Program-made: the position numbers and the translations under genes
Assembly: GCF_026183895.1 (NCBI RefSeq)
Contig: NZ_JAPFQI010000011.1
Coordinates: 1-64,000, forward strand
Direction: 5' to 3'
Source of the DNA: Sabulicella glaciei
GTDB lineage: Bacteria; Pseudomonadota; Alphaproteobacteria; Acetobacterales; Acetobacteraceae
Length of the DNA: 64,000 nt
Shown: piece after piece, positions 35,997 to 45,166 of the stretch
How the letters are laid out: every line of letters begins with the position of its first letter
Position numbering within the stretch: position 1 is the stretch's first letter
The notes under the pieces: model-generated
Seen by the model: the letters and a program-made list of their open reading frames with translations, nothing else
Databases searched by the model: none
Told to the model about the DNA's origin: nothing

Positions 35997-36926
35997 ATGA
36001 CTCTTCCGAACCGCGACTCCGTCTCCGCCGCCCATCGCCTGATCGAGGGCGATATCCGGCGCACCCCAGTGATGTCCTTGCCTGGCCTCGGCGTGCTGAA
36101 GCTGGAACACACGCAGCTTTCCGGCTCCTTCAAGGCACGCGGCGCCTTTCACTGCCTGCGCGCGGCGGGGGCGGGCGCGGCAGGCGTGATCGCGGCCTCC
36201 GGCGGCAATCACGGCGCGGCGGTGGCGGCGGCTGCGCAGAGCCTCGGCGTCACGGCCGAGATCTTCGTCCCGGCGATCAGCGCCCAGGCCAAGCAGGCGC
36301 TGATCCGCTCCTTCGGCGCCCGGCTCGTGGTGGGCGGCGCCGCCTATGACGAGGCGCGCGAGGCCGCCGAGCGCCGCGCCGCCGAAACCGGGGCCCTCAC
36401 CATCCACGCCTATGACCAGCCGGAGGTGATCGCCGGCCAGGGCACTGCGGCGCGCGAATGGGAGGAGCAGTCGCCCGGACTTTCGCATCTCCTCATCGCC
36501 GTGGGCGGCGGCGGGCTCATCGGCGGCTTCGCCGCCTGGCATGCGGAGTCCGGCCCCACGCTGATCGCGGTGGAGCCGGAGGGCTGCCCCACCCTGGCCG
36601 AGGCCCTCCAGGCCGGGCGGCCCGTCCCCGCCCCGGTGGGCGGCGTCGCGGCGGACAGCCTGGGCGCGCGACAGGTGGGGGCGCTGATGTTCCCGCTCGT
36701 GGCGCGGCTGCACGCCGCCGGGCGCCTCCAGAGCATCCTCGTCCCCGACGCGGCGATCCGCGAGGCGCAGCGCCGCCTTTGGGCCGAGGCGCGGCTGCTG
36801 GTCGAGCCGGGCGGGGCCTCGGCCCTGGCCGCGCTGCTGTCCGGCCGCTGGATGCCACCTGAGGACGCGCGGCCCGGAATCCTGCTCTGCGGCGGCAACA
36901 CCGACCCGGCGAGCCTTGCCGCGTGA
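35997..36926 (+). CDS. PLP-dependent threonine/serine dehydratase-like enzyme
   Basis: Fold-type II PLP enzyme, probably threonine or serine dehydratase. Seen: the lysine in [18 protein letters not shown] (about 42-59) that binds PLP, the asparagine loop AASGGNHGAAVAAAAQSLG (about 67-85), the phosphate-binding glycine run AVGGGGLIGGF (about 169-179), and a C-terminal serine/glycine segment LLVEPGGASALAALLSG (about 267-283). 309 aa, without ACT domain, so not feedback-inhibited IlvA type. Divergent from hprK by 85 bp; its stop overlaps the next gene's GTG. Confidence 0.9.
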   Translation: MTLPNRDSVSAAHRLIEGDIRRTPVMSLPGLGVLKLEHTQLSGSFKARGAFHCLRAAGAGAAGVIAASGGNHGAAVAAAAQSLGVTAEIFVPAISAQAKQALIRSFGARLVVGGAAYDEAREAAERRAAETGALTIHAYDQPEVIAGQGTAAREWEEQSPGLSHLLIAVGGGGLIGGFAAWHAESGPTLIAVEPEGCPTLAEALQAGRPVPAPVGGVAADSLGARQVGALMFPLVARLHAAGRLQSILVPDAAIREAQRRLWAEARLLVEPGGASALAALLSGRWMPPEDARPGILLCGGNTDPASLAA

Positions 36927-38233
36927 GCCGGGTGGAGCGGCTGGAAGCGCTGCTGAAGGAGAACCGGCTGGAGGAGGCGGTGACCCTGGCCGCCGAGTCC
37001 GCCCGCGCCGCCCCGCGCGACCCGGAAACGCACAACGCCCTGGGCGTGGTGCTGGCCCGGGCCGGCCGCTACCCGGAGGCGGAGCGGTGCTACCGCGCTG
37101 CGCTGCGCCTCGACCCCCGGCGCGGCCCGATCTGGAGCAATCTGGGCAACACCCTCACCGCGCAGGGGCGGGATGCGACGGCGGTGGCGGCGCAGCGCCG
37201 CGCCGTTTCCCTGGAGCCGCGGAACGGCACCGCCTTCTACAACCTCGCCACCACGCTGACCCGCGCCGAGCGGCACGGGGAGGCGATCCCGGAATACGAG
37301 GAGGCGCTGCGGCTGGGCCACCCCCAGGCCGCCTGGAACCTCGCCCGCGCGCGGCTGGCGGCGGGCGACCTGCGCCGCGGCTTCGCGGAGTACGAATGCC
37401 GCCTCACCACCGGCCTCGTCCCCGACCGGCCGCGCCCCGGCGCCCGCTGGGACGGTTCGCGCTTCGAGGGAAAGACGCTGCTGCTGCTCACCGAGCAGGG
37501 CTTCGGCGACACAATCTGGATCCTGCGCTACCTGACCTGGGTGCGCGAGCGCGGCGGGCACGTCGTCCTGGAGGCGAAGCCCGAGCTTGCCGCGCTGGCG
37601 GCGCCGCTGGTGGACGAGGTGGTCGCCCCCGGCGCCGAGGTGACGGCCGATCTGCACCTGCATGTCTGCTCGCTGCCCGGCCTGTTTTCGCCCCGGGTCG
37701 CGCCGCTGCCCCCGCTGCCGCCCGAGGAGGCGCGGCTGGAACGGCTGCGGCCGCACATGGCCGGGCCGGGGCTGAAGGTCGGGATCATCTGGTCTGGCTC
37801 CGTCACCTTCGGCTCCAACCATTGGCGCGCGGCGACGCTGGGGCGCTTCCTGGACGCCTTCCTGTGGCCGGGGGTGAGGCTGTTTTCCTTGCAGAAGGGC
37901 CCGCCCGAGGCGGAACTGGCGCAGCATCCCCAACGCGCCGCCGTGACCGACCTCGCGCCGCATCTGCGCGACTTCGCCGACACGGCGGCGGCGCTTTCGC
38001 TGCTTGATCTCGTGATCATGACCGACAGCGCGGTGGCGCATCTCGCGGGCACGACCAACCGGCCGGTCTGGGTGTTGCTGGGCCGCGCGCCGCATTGGCT
38101 TTGGCTGACGGGGCGGGAGGATTGCCCGTGGTATCCCTCCATGAGGCTGTTCCGCATGGCGCCGGGGCCGCTGGCCTGGGACGGGGTGTTCGACCGCGCC
38201 TCGGCGGCGCTGCTGGAGCGGGTGCCGGGCTAG
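36923..38233 (+). CDS. TPR-repeat protein with glycosyltransferase-9-like C-terminal domain
   Basis: Two-part cytoplasmic protein. Seen: three tetratricopeptide repeats (about 36-137; for example PETHNALGVVLARAGRYPEA and a following unit with IWSNLGNTLTAQGRDATA), then a domain with GKTLLLLTEQGFGDTIWILRY in two pieces (about 183-203), VGIIWSGS (about 290) and DLVIMTDSAVAHLAGTTNRP (about 360-379), as in heptosyltransferase-like proteins. 436 aa. GTG start overlaps the dehydratase stop. Family role is presumed glycan or protein glycosylation; acceptor unknown, and some members may be non-catalytic. Confidence 0.85.
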   Translation: MSRVERLEALLKENRLEEAVTLAAESARAAPRDPETHNALGVVLARAGRYPEAERCYRAALRLDPRRGPIWSNLGNTLTAQGRDATAVAAQRRAVSLEPRNGTAFYNLATTLTRAERHGEAIPEYEEALRLGHPQAAWNLARARLAAGDLRRGFAEYECRLTTGLVPDRPRPGARWDGSRFEGKTLLLLTEQGFGDTIWILRYLTWVRERGGHVVLEAKPELAALAAPLVDEVVAPGAEVTADLHLHVCSLPGLFSPRVAPLPPLPPEEARLERLRPHMAGPGLKVGIIWSGSVTFGSNHWRAATLGRFLDAFLWPGVRLFSLQKGPPEAELAQHPQRAAVTDLAPHLRDFADTAAALSLLDLVIMTDSAVAHLAGTTNRPVWVLLGRAPHWLWLTGREDCPWYPSMRLFRMAPGPLAWDGVFDRASAALLERVPG

Positions 38234-38456
38234 AGGATGTTACGGACCTAGCCGGTGGTTGTAGCCATGGCAGATGCAGAAAGATGAGATAGGCCGAAAG
38301 CGATCATGACATTGCGCCGTGGGCGGTCTTCAGGCCTTCGCGGTGTTAGGGCGCGGATAGTCGCTTCTACTCCGCGTCGAGCGAGGCAGGCTTTGGCTCC
38401 CTCTTGATGCTCGGAGGCAGGCTGAGGGTAACTGCGATGCACCAGCAGCCAGGAGA
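38234..38456. other. 223-bp lower-GC intergenic stretch, no gene supported
   Basis: Clearly lower in GC than its neighbours. A 70-codon open frame exists on the minus strand, but it has no RBS and no family resemblance I can see, so I do not call it. It could be the relic of a mobile element or simply the convergent end of two transcripts. No terminal inverted repeats found. Confidence 0.3.
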
Positions 38457-39281
38457 TCAAGCCTCCTGTCGCACCCCTCGCAAGCCTGCGCGTGCGATGG
38501 CCTCCGTGATCAGATTGCGCCGCTTCGCCTCACGTAGGAACTCGTTCAGCGGCGGCAACGCCGCCTCGTTTCCCTTCGGCACAGCGATCGCCATCTTCAC
38601 GGCATTGAAGCGGCCCTCCAACACAAAGGCACCTGGCACCGCCTCGGCGATCCGGTGGCAGATGTGGATATTGTCGGCGTAGAGATCCGCCTGACCGCTG
38701 ATCAGCGCATCGCGCGAGGGCGCGAACCCGCCGGGGATGCGGACCAGCATGGCCTGCCGAAGCGAGCGCGACAGGAAGGCATCAGGGGCAGACCCCTGCG
38801 CAACCGCGATGCGAATGCCCTCCCCATCGGCCTGCGCGGCTTGCCGGATCGTCCCGCCGGGGCGGGCGACAAAGCCGCCATCCACCTCCATGAAGGGCTC
38901 GCTGAAGGACAGCACCGCCTCCCTTGCCGGATCACGCGCCGCCAGCCCGACATCCCACTCTCCCTTGCCGATGCTCTCGTTGTACCGGGCGGGGTTCGCA
39001 TAAGGCACGATCTGCAGCGGCACACTCAGATGCTCCGCCAGGGCCCGCGCGAGATCGACGGTGACCCCGCCCGGGCTTCCATCGGGACCCATGGTCACCA
39101 GCACAGGGTTCGAGGTGATGATCGCGGCGCGCAACCGGCCGCCCGGCGCGACCGCCGCGCCTGGCTGCGGCGCCTGCGCATGAAGCAGGGTTGGGACCGG
39201 CAGGCCCGGGAGCGCCAAAAGCAAGCGACGCGAAAGGCCCCCCGCCCAGTCGGACTTGGCGGCGGTGGAGATTGGTCGCAT
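38457..39281 (-). CDS. Periplasmic binding protein, amino-acid family (SBP family 3)
   Basis: Probable solute receptor of an amino-acid-type ABC importer. Seen: a signal sequence with SRRLLLALPGLPVPTLLHAQ (about 15-35), then GGRLRAAIITSNPVLVTMG, GVTVDLARALAEHLSVPLQI (about 70-89), DVGLAARDPAREAVLSFSEP (about 107-126). 274 aa. I start at ATG 39281, which has AGGAGAAG before it; an upstream ATG at 39338 adds 19 basic residues and spoils the signal peptide. Base composition is less GC-rich than both flanks. No transporter genes adjacent. Confidence 0.85.
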   Translation of the reverse strand: MRPISTAAKSDWAGGLSRRLLLALPGLPVPTLLHAQAPQPGAAVAPGGRLRAAIITSNPVLVTMGPDGSPGGVTVDLARALAEHLSVPLQIVPYANPARYNESIGKGEWDVGLAARDPAREAVLSFSEPFMEVDGGFVARPGGTIRQAAQADGEGIRIAVAQGSAPDAFLSRSLRQAMLVRIPGGFAPSRDALISGQADLYADNIHICHRIAEAVPGAFVLEGRFNAVKMAIAVPKGNEAALPPLNEFLREAKRRNLITEAIARAGLRGVRQEA

Positions 39282-39430
39282 CTGACTTCTCCTGCGGGAC
39301 GGACGCAGCCCATCAAGATTGCGTCGCCTCGGTGCCACGAATCAACAAGCTCTTTGGTCGCTGGGCAAAGGTCAGAGGTACGAACCGACTTGCCCCCGCG
39401 CACAACCACCGGTCAGGTCCGTCCCACCCT

Positions 39431-39886
39431 CTAGATCGGCAGTTCCGCCGTCGCCTTCACCTCCTCCATCACCGCGAAGGTATGCGTCTCGCGCACGCCG
39501 GGCAGGGCGAGCAGCACCTCGGCCAGGAAGCGGCGATAGGCGGCCATGTCCTCCACCCGCGTCTTCAGCAGGTAGTCGAAGCCGCCCGCCACCATGTGGC
39601 ATTCCAGCACCTCCGGCGCGCGGCGCACCGCCTGGGCGAAGCTTTCGAACACGTCCGGCGTCGTCCGTTCCAGCCGCACCTCGATGAAGACCAGGAGGCC
39701 GCGCCCGAGCAGGGCCGGGTTCAGCCGCGCGCCGAAGCCCAGCACAAAGCCGTCGCGCTGGAGCCGCCTGAGCCGGTCGGAGGTGGCGGTGGCGCCCAGC
39801 CCGACGCGCTCCGCCAGTTCGGACAGGCTGATCCGCCCTTCCTTCTGCAACAGGCGCAGGATGCGTCGGTCCGTCTCGTCGATCAT
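39431..39886 (-). CDS. Lrp/AsnC-family transcriptional regulator, probable proline-catabolism activator
   Basis: DNA-binding regulator that senses an amino acid. Seen: N-terminal helix-turn-helix MIDETDRRILRLLQKEGRIS / LSELAERVGLGATATSDRLR (about 1-40) and a C-terminal RAM domain with HMVAGGFDYLLKTRVEDMAAY (split at about 98-118). 151 aa, typical. Divergent from putA across 122 bp, the same arrangement as PutR-putA in other alphaproteobacteria, so a proline-responsive activator of putA is the likely role (inference from context). Confidence 0.92.
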   Translation of the reverse strand: MIDETDRRILRLLQKEGRISLSELAERVGLGATATSDRLRRLQRDGFVLGFGARLNPALLGRGLLVFIEVRLERTTPDVFESFAQAVRRAPEVLECHMVAGGFDYLLKTRVEDMAAYRRFLAEVLLALPGVRETHTFAVMEEVKATAELPI

Positions 39887-40008
39887 GCGTGGCTTTCCCG
39901 GTGAGCCGGCATCCTTGCCGGATCTTCCCCGCTTCGTCAGCGCACGAAAGGGGATGAAGCCCGCCCGGCCCCGGTTCAGTTTGGGGAGGACACCGCACTG
40001 GACCTGCC

Positions 40009-43000
40009 ATGGACCTCGCCCCCGCCCCGGAATTCGCGCCGGGCCTGCCTGCTCCCTACGCCCCGCCGCAGGACGCCGCCCTCGGGCCGCTGCGTGAAGC
40101 CTTGATGCGCCTGCCGCCCGAGCGCGAGGCGGCAGTGGACGCCCTGGCCACCCGCCTCATAGAGGCGGTGCGCACGGGCAGCGGCCTGGGCGGGGTGGAG
40201 GAGCTGCTGCGCCAATACGCGCTCGACACGCGCGAGGGGCTGGCGCTGATGGTGCTGGCGGAATCCCTGCTGCGCGTGCCCGATGCCGAGACGGCAGACC
40301 GGCTGATCGAGGACCGGCTCGGCTCCGCCGATTTCGCGCATCCGCGCACCGGCGGCACCTGGCTGGGCGATGCCTCGGCCTGGGCGCTGGGCCTGTCCGT
40401 GCGCGTCATCCGCCCGGGCGAGACGCCGGAGGGGGTGCTGGCCGCGCTGGGCCGGCGCATCGGCCTGCCCGCCTTGCGCACCGCCACGCGCCAGGCGGTG
40501 AAGCTGCTGGGCGGACATTTCGTGCTGGGCCAGACTATCGGGGAGGCGCTGGGCCGCGCCGCCTCGCCCGCCGGACGCGCCTTCCGCCATTCCTTCGACA
40601 TGCTGGGCGAGGGCGCGCGCACGGCGGAGGATGCGCGGCGCTACGAGCGCTCCTACGCCGAGGCCATCGAGGCGATCGGCCGCGCCGCCGGCAACCAGCC
40701 CCTGCCGGCGCGGCCGGGCATCTCGGTGAAGCTCTCGGCGCTGCATCCGCGCTTCGTCGCCACCGCCCGCCCGCGCGTCCTGCGCGAATTGGTGCCGGTG
40801 CTGAACCGGCTGATGCGCGCCGCCCGTGCCCACGAGCTGAACTTCACCGTGGATGCGGAGGAGCAGGACCGGCTGGAACTCTCGCTGGAGGTGATGGAGC
40901 GGGCGCTGGAGGATCCGTCCCTCGCCGGTTGGGACGGGTTCGGCCTCGCCGTGCAGGCCTACGGCAAGCGCGCCATGGCGGTGCTCGATTGGGCGGAGGC
41001 GCTGGCGGAGCGGTTGGACCGGCGGCTGATGGTCCGCTTGGTGAAGGGCGCCTACTGGGACACGGAGGTGAAGCGCGCGCAGGAGCGTGGGCTGGACGGC
41101 TACCCGGTCTGGACGCGCAAGCCCGCCACCGATCTCGCCTACATGGCCTGTGCCGCGCGGATGCTCGGGATGCGCCCGCGGGTCTTCGCACAATTCGCCA
41201 CCCACAACGCGCTGACCGTCGCCGCCATCCTCCAGCGCGCGGGGGACGCGGAGGGGTTCGAGTTCCAGCGCCTGCACGGCATGGGCGACGCGCTCTATGC
41301 CAAGCTGCGCAAGCTGCGCCCCGAGGTGGCGGTGCGCACCTATGCGCCGGTGGGCGGCCATGCCGACCTTCTCGCCTACCTGGTGCGGCGCCTACTGGAG
41401 AACGGCGCCAACTCCTCCTTCGTGTCGCTCGCCGCCGACCCCGCCGTGCCGGTGGAGCGGCTGCTGCAGCGCCCCGAGGCGGCGCTGGCGAGCGATGGCG
41501 GTCCCACCCTGCCCCTGCCGCGCGACCTGTACGGCGACCGCCCCAATTCGCGCGGCGTGGAGTTCGGCCACGCCGCGACGCTGCGCCGCCTGGCCGAGGG
41601 GGTGCGGCGCGAGGAGGGGCCCTGGCACGCCGCGCCGTTGGTGGACGGGCAGCTCCTGCCCGGCGCGATGCGCGAGCTGCGCGACCCCGCGACCGGGCGC
41701 GTCATCGGCACGGTGACCGAATCCGCCGAGGCGGCCTCGCGCGCCATGGCGGCGGCGCACGGCTTCGCCCCGCGCTGGGACCGCACCCCGGCCGACGAGC
41801 GCGCCGCGACCCTGGAGCGCGCGGCGGACCTGCTGGAAGCGGAGCGCGACGCCTTCCTCGCCCTCCTGGCGCGGGAGGGCGGCAAGACGCTGGAGGACGG
41901 CGTGGCCGAGATCCGCGAGGCGGCGGATTTCCTGCGCTTCTACGCCAATGGCGCGCGCCGCTTGTTCCGCCCGGAGGCGCTGCCCGGCCCGACGGGCGAA
42001 AGCAACGTGCTGATCCGGCATGGGCGCGGGGCGTGGCTCTGCATCTCGCCATGGAACTTCCCTCTGGCGATCTTCCTCGGCCAGGTGGCGGCGGCGCTGG
42101 CGGCTGGCAACGCGGTGGTGGCGAAGCCCGCCGAGCAGACGCCGCTGGTCGCCGCCCGCGCCGTGGCGCTGCTGCACCGCGCCGGAATCCCGGCGGGGGC
42201 GCTGCACCTCGTTCCCGGCGACGGGGCGGTGGGCGCGGCGCTGGTGGAGCACAGGCACGTCGCGGGCGTCGCCTTCACCGGCGGCACCGACACGGCCTGG
42301 CGCATCAACCGCGCCCTGGCAGCGAAGGACGGGCCCATCGTGCCTCTGATCGCCGAAACGGGCGGCATCAACGCCATGTTCGTGGACGCCACGGCCCTGC
42401 CGGAGCAGGTGGCGGATGATGTCTGCGCCAGCGCCTTCCGTTCCGCCGGACAGCGCTGCTCCGCCCTGCGCCTGCTTTGCGTGCAGGAGGACGTGGCGGA
42501 CCGCATGCTGGCGATGATCGCCGGCGCGGCGCGCGAATTGGCGCTGGGCCACCCCGCCGACCCGCAGACCGAGATCGGCCCGGTCATCGACGCCGAGGCG
42601 CGCGAGCGCCTGCTGGCCCACATTGCGCGCATGCGCGGCGAGGCAAAGGTGGTGCTGGACGGCACGGCGCCGGAGGGCGGACACTTCGTCGCGCCGCACA
42701 TCTTCGGAATCGCGCGGCCGGAGCATCTGCGCGAGGAGGTGTTCGGCCCCATCCTCCATGTCGTGCGCTGGCGCCGCGACGCACTGCGCGAGACGCTGGC
42801 CGGCGTGGCGGCGAGCGGCTTCGCGCTGACCCTCGGCGTGCAGAGCCGCAACGAAAGCTTCGCGCGGGAGGTGCTGGACGCGGTGCCGGCGGGCAACAGC
42901 TACGTCAACCGCTCCATGATCGGCGCGGTGGTGGGGACGCAGCCCTTTGGCGGCATGGGGCTGTCGGGCACGGGCCCCAAGGCGGGCGGGCCGGACTACC

Positions 43001-43086
43001 TGCGCCGCTTCGCGCTGGAGCGGGTGGAAACGGTGAACACCGCCGCGGCGGGCGGCAACGTGGCTCTGCTGGCGGGACGCGGGTAG
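40009..43086 (+). CDS. putA: Bifunctional proline dehydrogenase / delta-1-pyrroline-5-carboxylate dehydrogenase
   Basis: Oxidises proline to glutamate in two steps with substrate channelling, feeding electrons to the quinone pool through FAD. Seen: FAD-barrel part (about 70-460) with ISVKLSALHPRF (about 241), LMVRLVKGAYWDTEVKRAQ (about 342-360) and RTYAPVGGHADLLAYLVRRL (about 445-464); aldehyde-dehydrogenase part (about 520-1010) with glutamate in LIAETGGINAMF and catalytic cysteine in RSAGQRCSALRLL (about 807-819). 1025 aa; no ribbon-helix-helix domain at the N-terminus, so it does not repress itself. ATG at 40009 lacks a close RBS. Confidence 0.96.
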   Translation: MDLAPAPEFAPGLPAPYAPPQDAALGPLREALMRLPPEREAAVDALATRLIEAVRTGSGLGGVEELLRQYALDTREGLALMVLAESLLRVPDAETADRLIEDRLGSADFAHPRTGGTWLGDASAWALGLSVRVIRPGETPEGVLAALGRRIGLPALRTATRQAVKLLGGHFVLGQTIGEALGRAASPAGRAFRHSFDMLGEGARTAEDARRYERSYAEAIEAIGRAAGNQPLPARPGISVKLSALHPRFVATARPRVLRELVPVLNRLMRAARAHELNFTVDAEEQDRLELSLEVMERALEDPSLAGWDGFGLAVQAYGKRAMAVLDWAEALAERLDRRLMVRLVKGAYWDTEVKRAQERGLDGYPVWTRKPATDLAYMACAARMLGMRPRVFAQFATHNALTVAAILQRAGDAEGFEFQRLHGMGDALYAKLRKLRPEVAVRTYAPVGGHADLLAYLVRRLLENGANSSFVSLAADPAVPVERLLQRPEAALASDGGPTLPLPRDLYGDRPNSRGVEFGHAATLRRLAEGVRREEGPWHAAPLVDGQLLPGAMRELRDPATGRVIGTVTESAEAASRAMAAAHGFAPRWDRTPADERAATLERAADLLEAERDAFLALLAREGGKTLEDGVAEIREAADFLRFYANGARRLFRPEALPGPTGESNVLIRHGRGAWLCISPWNFPLAIFLGQVAAALAAGNAVVAKPAEQTPLVAARAVALLHRAGIPAGALHLVPGDGAVGAALVEHRHVAGVAFTGGTDTAWRINRALAAKDGPIVPLIAETGGINAMFVDATALPEQVADDVCASAFRSAGQRCSALRLLCVQEDVADRMLAMIAGAARELALGHPADPQTEIGPVIDAEARERLLAHIARMRGEAKVVLDGTAPEGGHFVAPHIFGIARPEHLREEVFGPILHVVRWRRDALRETLAGVAASGFALTLGVQSRNESFAREVLDAVPAGNSYVNRSMIGAVVGTQPFGGMGLSGTGPKAGGPDYLRRFALERVETVNTAAAGGNVALLAGRG

Positions 43087-43141
43087 GGACGTTTCCCGGC
43101 GCGACGTTCCGTGCCTAGCATCGCGCCGGAGGAACATGCTG

Positions 43142-45097
43142 ATGACGTCACGCGCCGCTGGGGCCTTGCTCGGGCTTTCGCTTCTCGCAACCCCGGCCGC
43201 CGCGGAGGTCTTGCGCTTCGAACCCTCCGGCCCGCCGCTTCCGGTCTTCGAGGGGCGCGGCTTCGGCAACACCGGCGCCTATGAGCGCATCGCGGCGCGC
43301 GTCACCATCGCCCTCGACCCGGAGGAGGCGCGCAACGCCGGCATCGTCGACCTCGCCCTCGCGCCGCGCAACGCGCAGGGTCAGGTGGAGGCGGTGGCGG
43401 AGGCGGTGATCCTGCGTCCCGCCGACCCGTTCCGCGGCAACGGCACGCTGCTGGTGGAGGTGCCCAATCGTGGGCGCGAACTGGCCGGGCAGCTGTACCA
43501 CGACGCGGCGGCGAACGACCTCATGCTCGGGCGCAATCCGGGCAACGGCTTCCTCCTGCGCCAGGGCTACACACTGGTCTGGGTGGGCTGGCAGAGCGAC
43601 ATCCCGCCCGGCGAGGGACGCGGCGCGGGCATCCGCATGGAAGCCCCCGTGGTGCCGGGCATCACCGCGCCCTCGCGCGAGGAGTTCCTGTTCGAGAATC
43701 GCACCAGCCCGGTCACCGCGACCCTCACCTATCCTGCCGCGCGACGGGAGGGCGCGACGCTCACGGTGCGTGCCCGGACGGAGGATGCGCGGCAGACGCC
43801 GCCCGGCCTGTCCTTCCGCTTCCTGGACGACCGCCGCATCGAGATCACGCGGCCCGAAGGCTTCGACGCCGCTGCCCTCTATGAATTCATCTACGAGGCG
43901 AAGGACTCGACGGTGCAGGGCATGGCCTTTGCCGCCTTTCGCGACATTGCCTCCTTCCTCCGCTGGGAGAAGGGACCGGAGAACCCGCTGGCGCGCGACG
44001 GGCGGGTGAGCGTGGACCGCGCCATCCTGCACGGCGTCTCGCAATCCGGCCGCGTGGTGCGCGACTTCCTCCATGGCGGCTTCAACGAGGACGAGGCGGG
44101 GCGGCGCGTCTACGATGCCATGCTGCCGCACATCCCGGGCACGCGGCGAAGCTACACCAACGCCCGCTTCGCCCAGCCCAGCCGCAACCCCACCCCGCAT
44201 GGCGACCGCCACTACCCGGTGGACCAGTTCCCCTTCACCTATGCGGAGACGGAGGACCACCTGTCCGGCCGCCGCGACGGGCTGCTGCGCCGCTGCCGCA
44301 CCTCCGGCACCTGCCCGGTCATCATGCAGACCGACAGCGAGTACGAGTTCTGGGGCGCGCGCGCCTCGCTTCTCGTCACCGACACGCGCGGCCGCCATCT
44401 CGACCTGCCGCCCGAGGTGCGCGCCTATGCGCTGACCGGGCATCCGCATTTCGCCCTCGCCTCCGCCGCCATGATCCGCAACGAGCGCTGCGCCCTGCCG
44501 GTGAACCCGCTCCAGGCCGGGGCGCCGCTGCGCGCCCTGCTGGTGGCCGCCGAGCGCTGGATGCGCGAGGGAGTGGAGCCGCCGGCCAGCCGATTCCCCA
44601 TGCGCGCCCACGGCACGCTGGCCGCGCCGGAGGGGCTGTATGCCGCCATTCCCGGCCTCCCCTACACGGGCAGCCACGCGCCCGCGCAGCTCGTGGACAA
44701 CACCGTGATGCCGCCCGCGGTGCGCGGCGAATACGCGGTGCTGCTGCCGCGTCCCGACGCGGACGGCAACGCGCTGGGCGGCATCCGCGTCCCGGCCATC
44801 GAGGCGCCGCGCGCCACCTATCTCGGCTGGAATCCGCGCGCCGAGGGGTTCGGCGCCGGGGCGCTGTGCACCAACACCGGCGGTGTCATGCCCTTCGTCG
44901 CGACGCGGGCGGAGCGCGAGGCGCAGGACGACCCGGGCCCCTCGCTGGAGGAGCGCTACCCGACGCCCGATTCCTATGTCGCGGCGGTGCGCGCGGCGGC
45001 TGAACGGCTGGTGGCGGAGCGCCTGCTGCTCCCGGAGGATGCGGAAGCCATGGCGGACGCGGCCACCGCCGGCACGCTGGACCGGTTGCGGCGCTGA
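43142..45097 (+). CDS. Secreted alpha/beta-hydrolase-domain protein (Abhydrolase_10 type)
   Basis: Predicted periplasmic alpha/beta hydrolase of an uncharacterised family. Seen: signal peptide TSRAAGALLGLSLLATPAAA (about 2-21), FEGRGFGNTGAYERIAARVT (about 36-55), GTLLVEVPNRG (about 102), WVGWQSDIPPGEGRG (about 145), and a nucleophile-elbow-like HGVSQSGRVVRDFLHGGFNE (about 298-317). 651 aa. I start at ATG 43142, 8 nt after GGAGGA; an ATG two codons earlier is too close to it. Begins 55 bp after putA and leads a cluster with a MetE-like enzyme and a Bug receptor. Substrate unknown, perhaps an ester. Confidence 0.85.
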   Translation: MTSRAAGALLGLSLLATPAAAEVLRFEPSGPPLPVFEGRGFGNTGAYERIAARVTIALDPEEARNAGIVDLALAPRNAQGQVEAVAEAVILRPADPFRGNGTLLVEVPNRGRELAGQLYHDAAANDLMLGRNPGNGFLLRQGYTLVWVGWQSDIPPGEGRGAGIRMEAPVVPGITAPSREEFLFENRTSPVTATLTYPAARREGATLTVRARTEDARQTPPGLSFRFLDDRRIEITRPEGFDAAALYEFIYEAKDSTVQGMAFAAFRDIASFLRWEKGPENPLARDGRVSVDRAILHGVSQSGRVVRDFLHGGFNEDEAGRRVYDAMLPHIPGTRRSYTNARFAQPSRNPTPHGDRHYPVDQFPFTYAETEDHLSGRRDGLLRRCRTSGTCPVIMQTDSEYEFWGARASLLVTDTRGRHLDLPPEVRAYALTGHPHFALASAAMIRNERCALPVNPLQAGAPLRALLVAAERWMREGVEPPASRFPMRAHGTLAAPEGLYAAIPGLPYTGSHAPAQLVDNTVMPPAVRGEYAVLLPRPDADGNALGGIRVPAIEAPRATYLGWNPRAEGFGAGALCTNTGGVMPFVATRAEREAQDDPGPSLEERYPTPDSYVAAVRAAAERLVAERLLLPEDAEAMADAATAGTLDRLRR

Positions 45098-45166
45098 CCC
45101 ATCGCCCTTGCGCCACCCCGCCGCTTCGCGGTGGAGTGGCGCGGAACGAACACGGAGGAAACGGGC

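Noticed and set aside
38248-38460. 70-codon minus-strand frame considered as a transposase remnant
   Set aside because: No transposase motif, no terminal inverted repeats, no RBS. Kept only as a compositional oddity.
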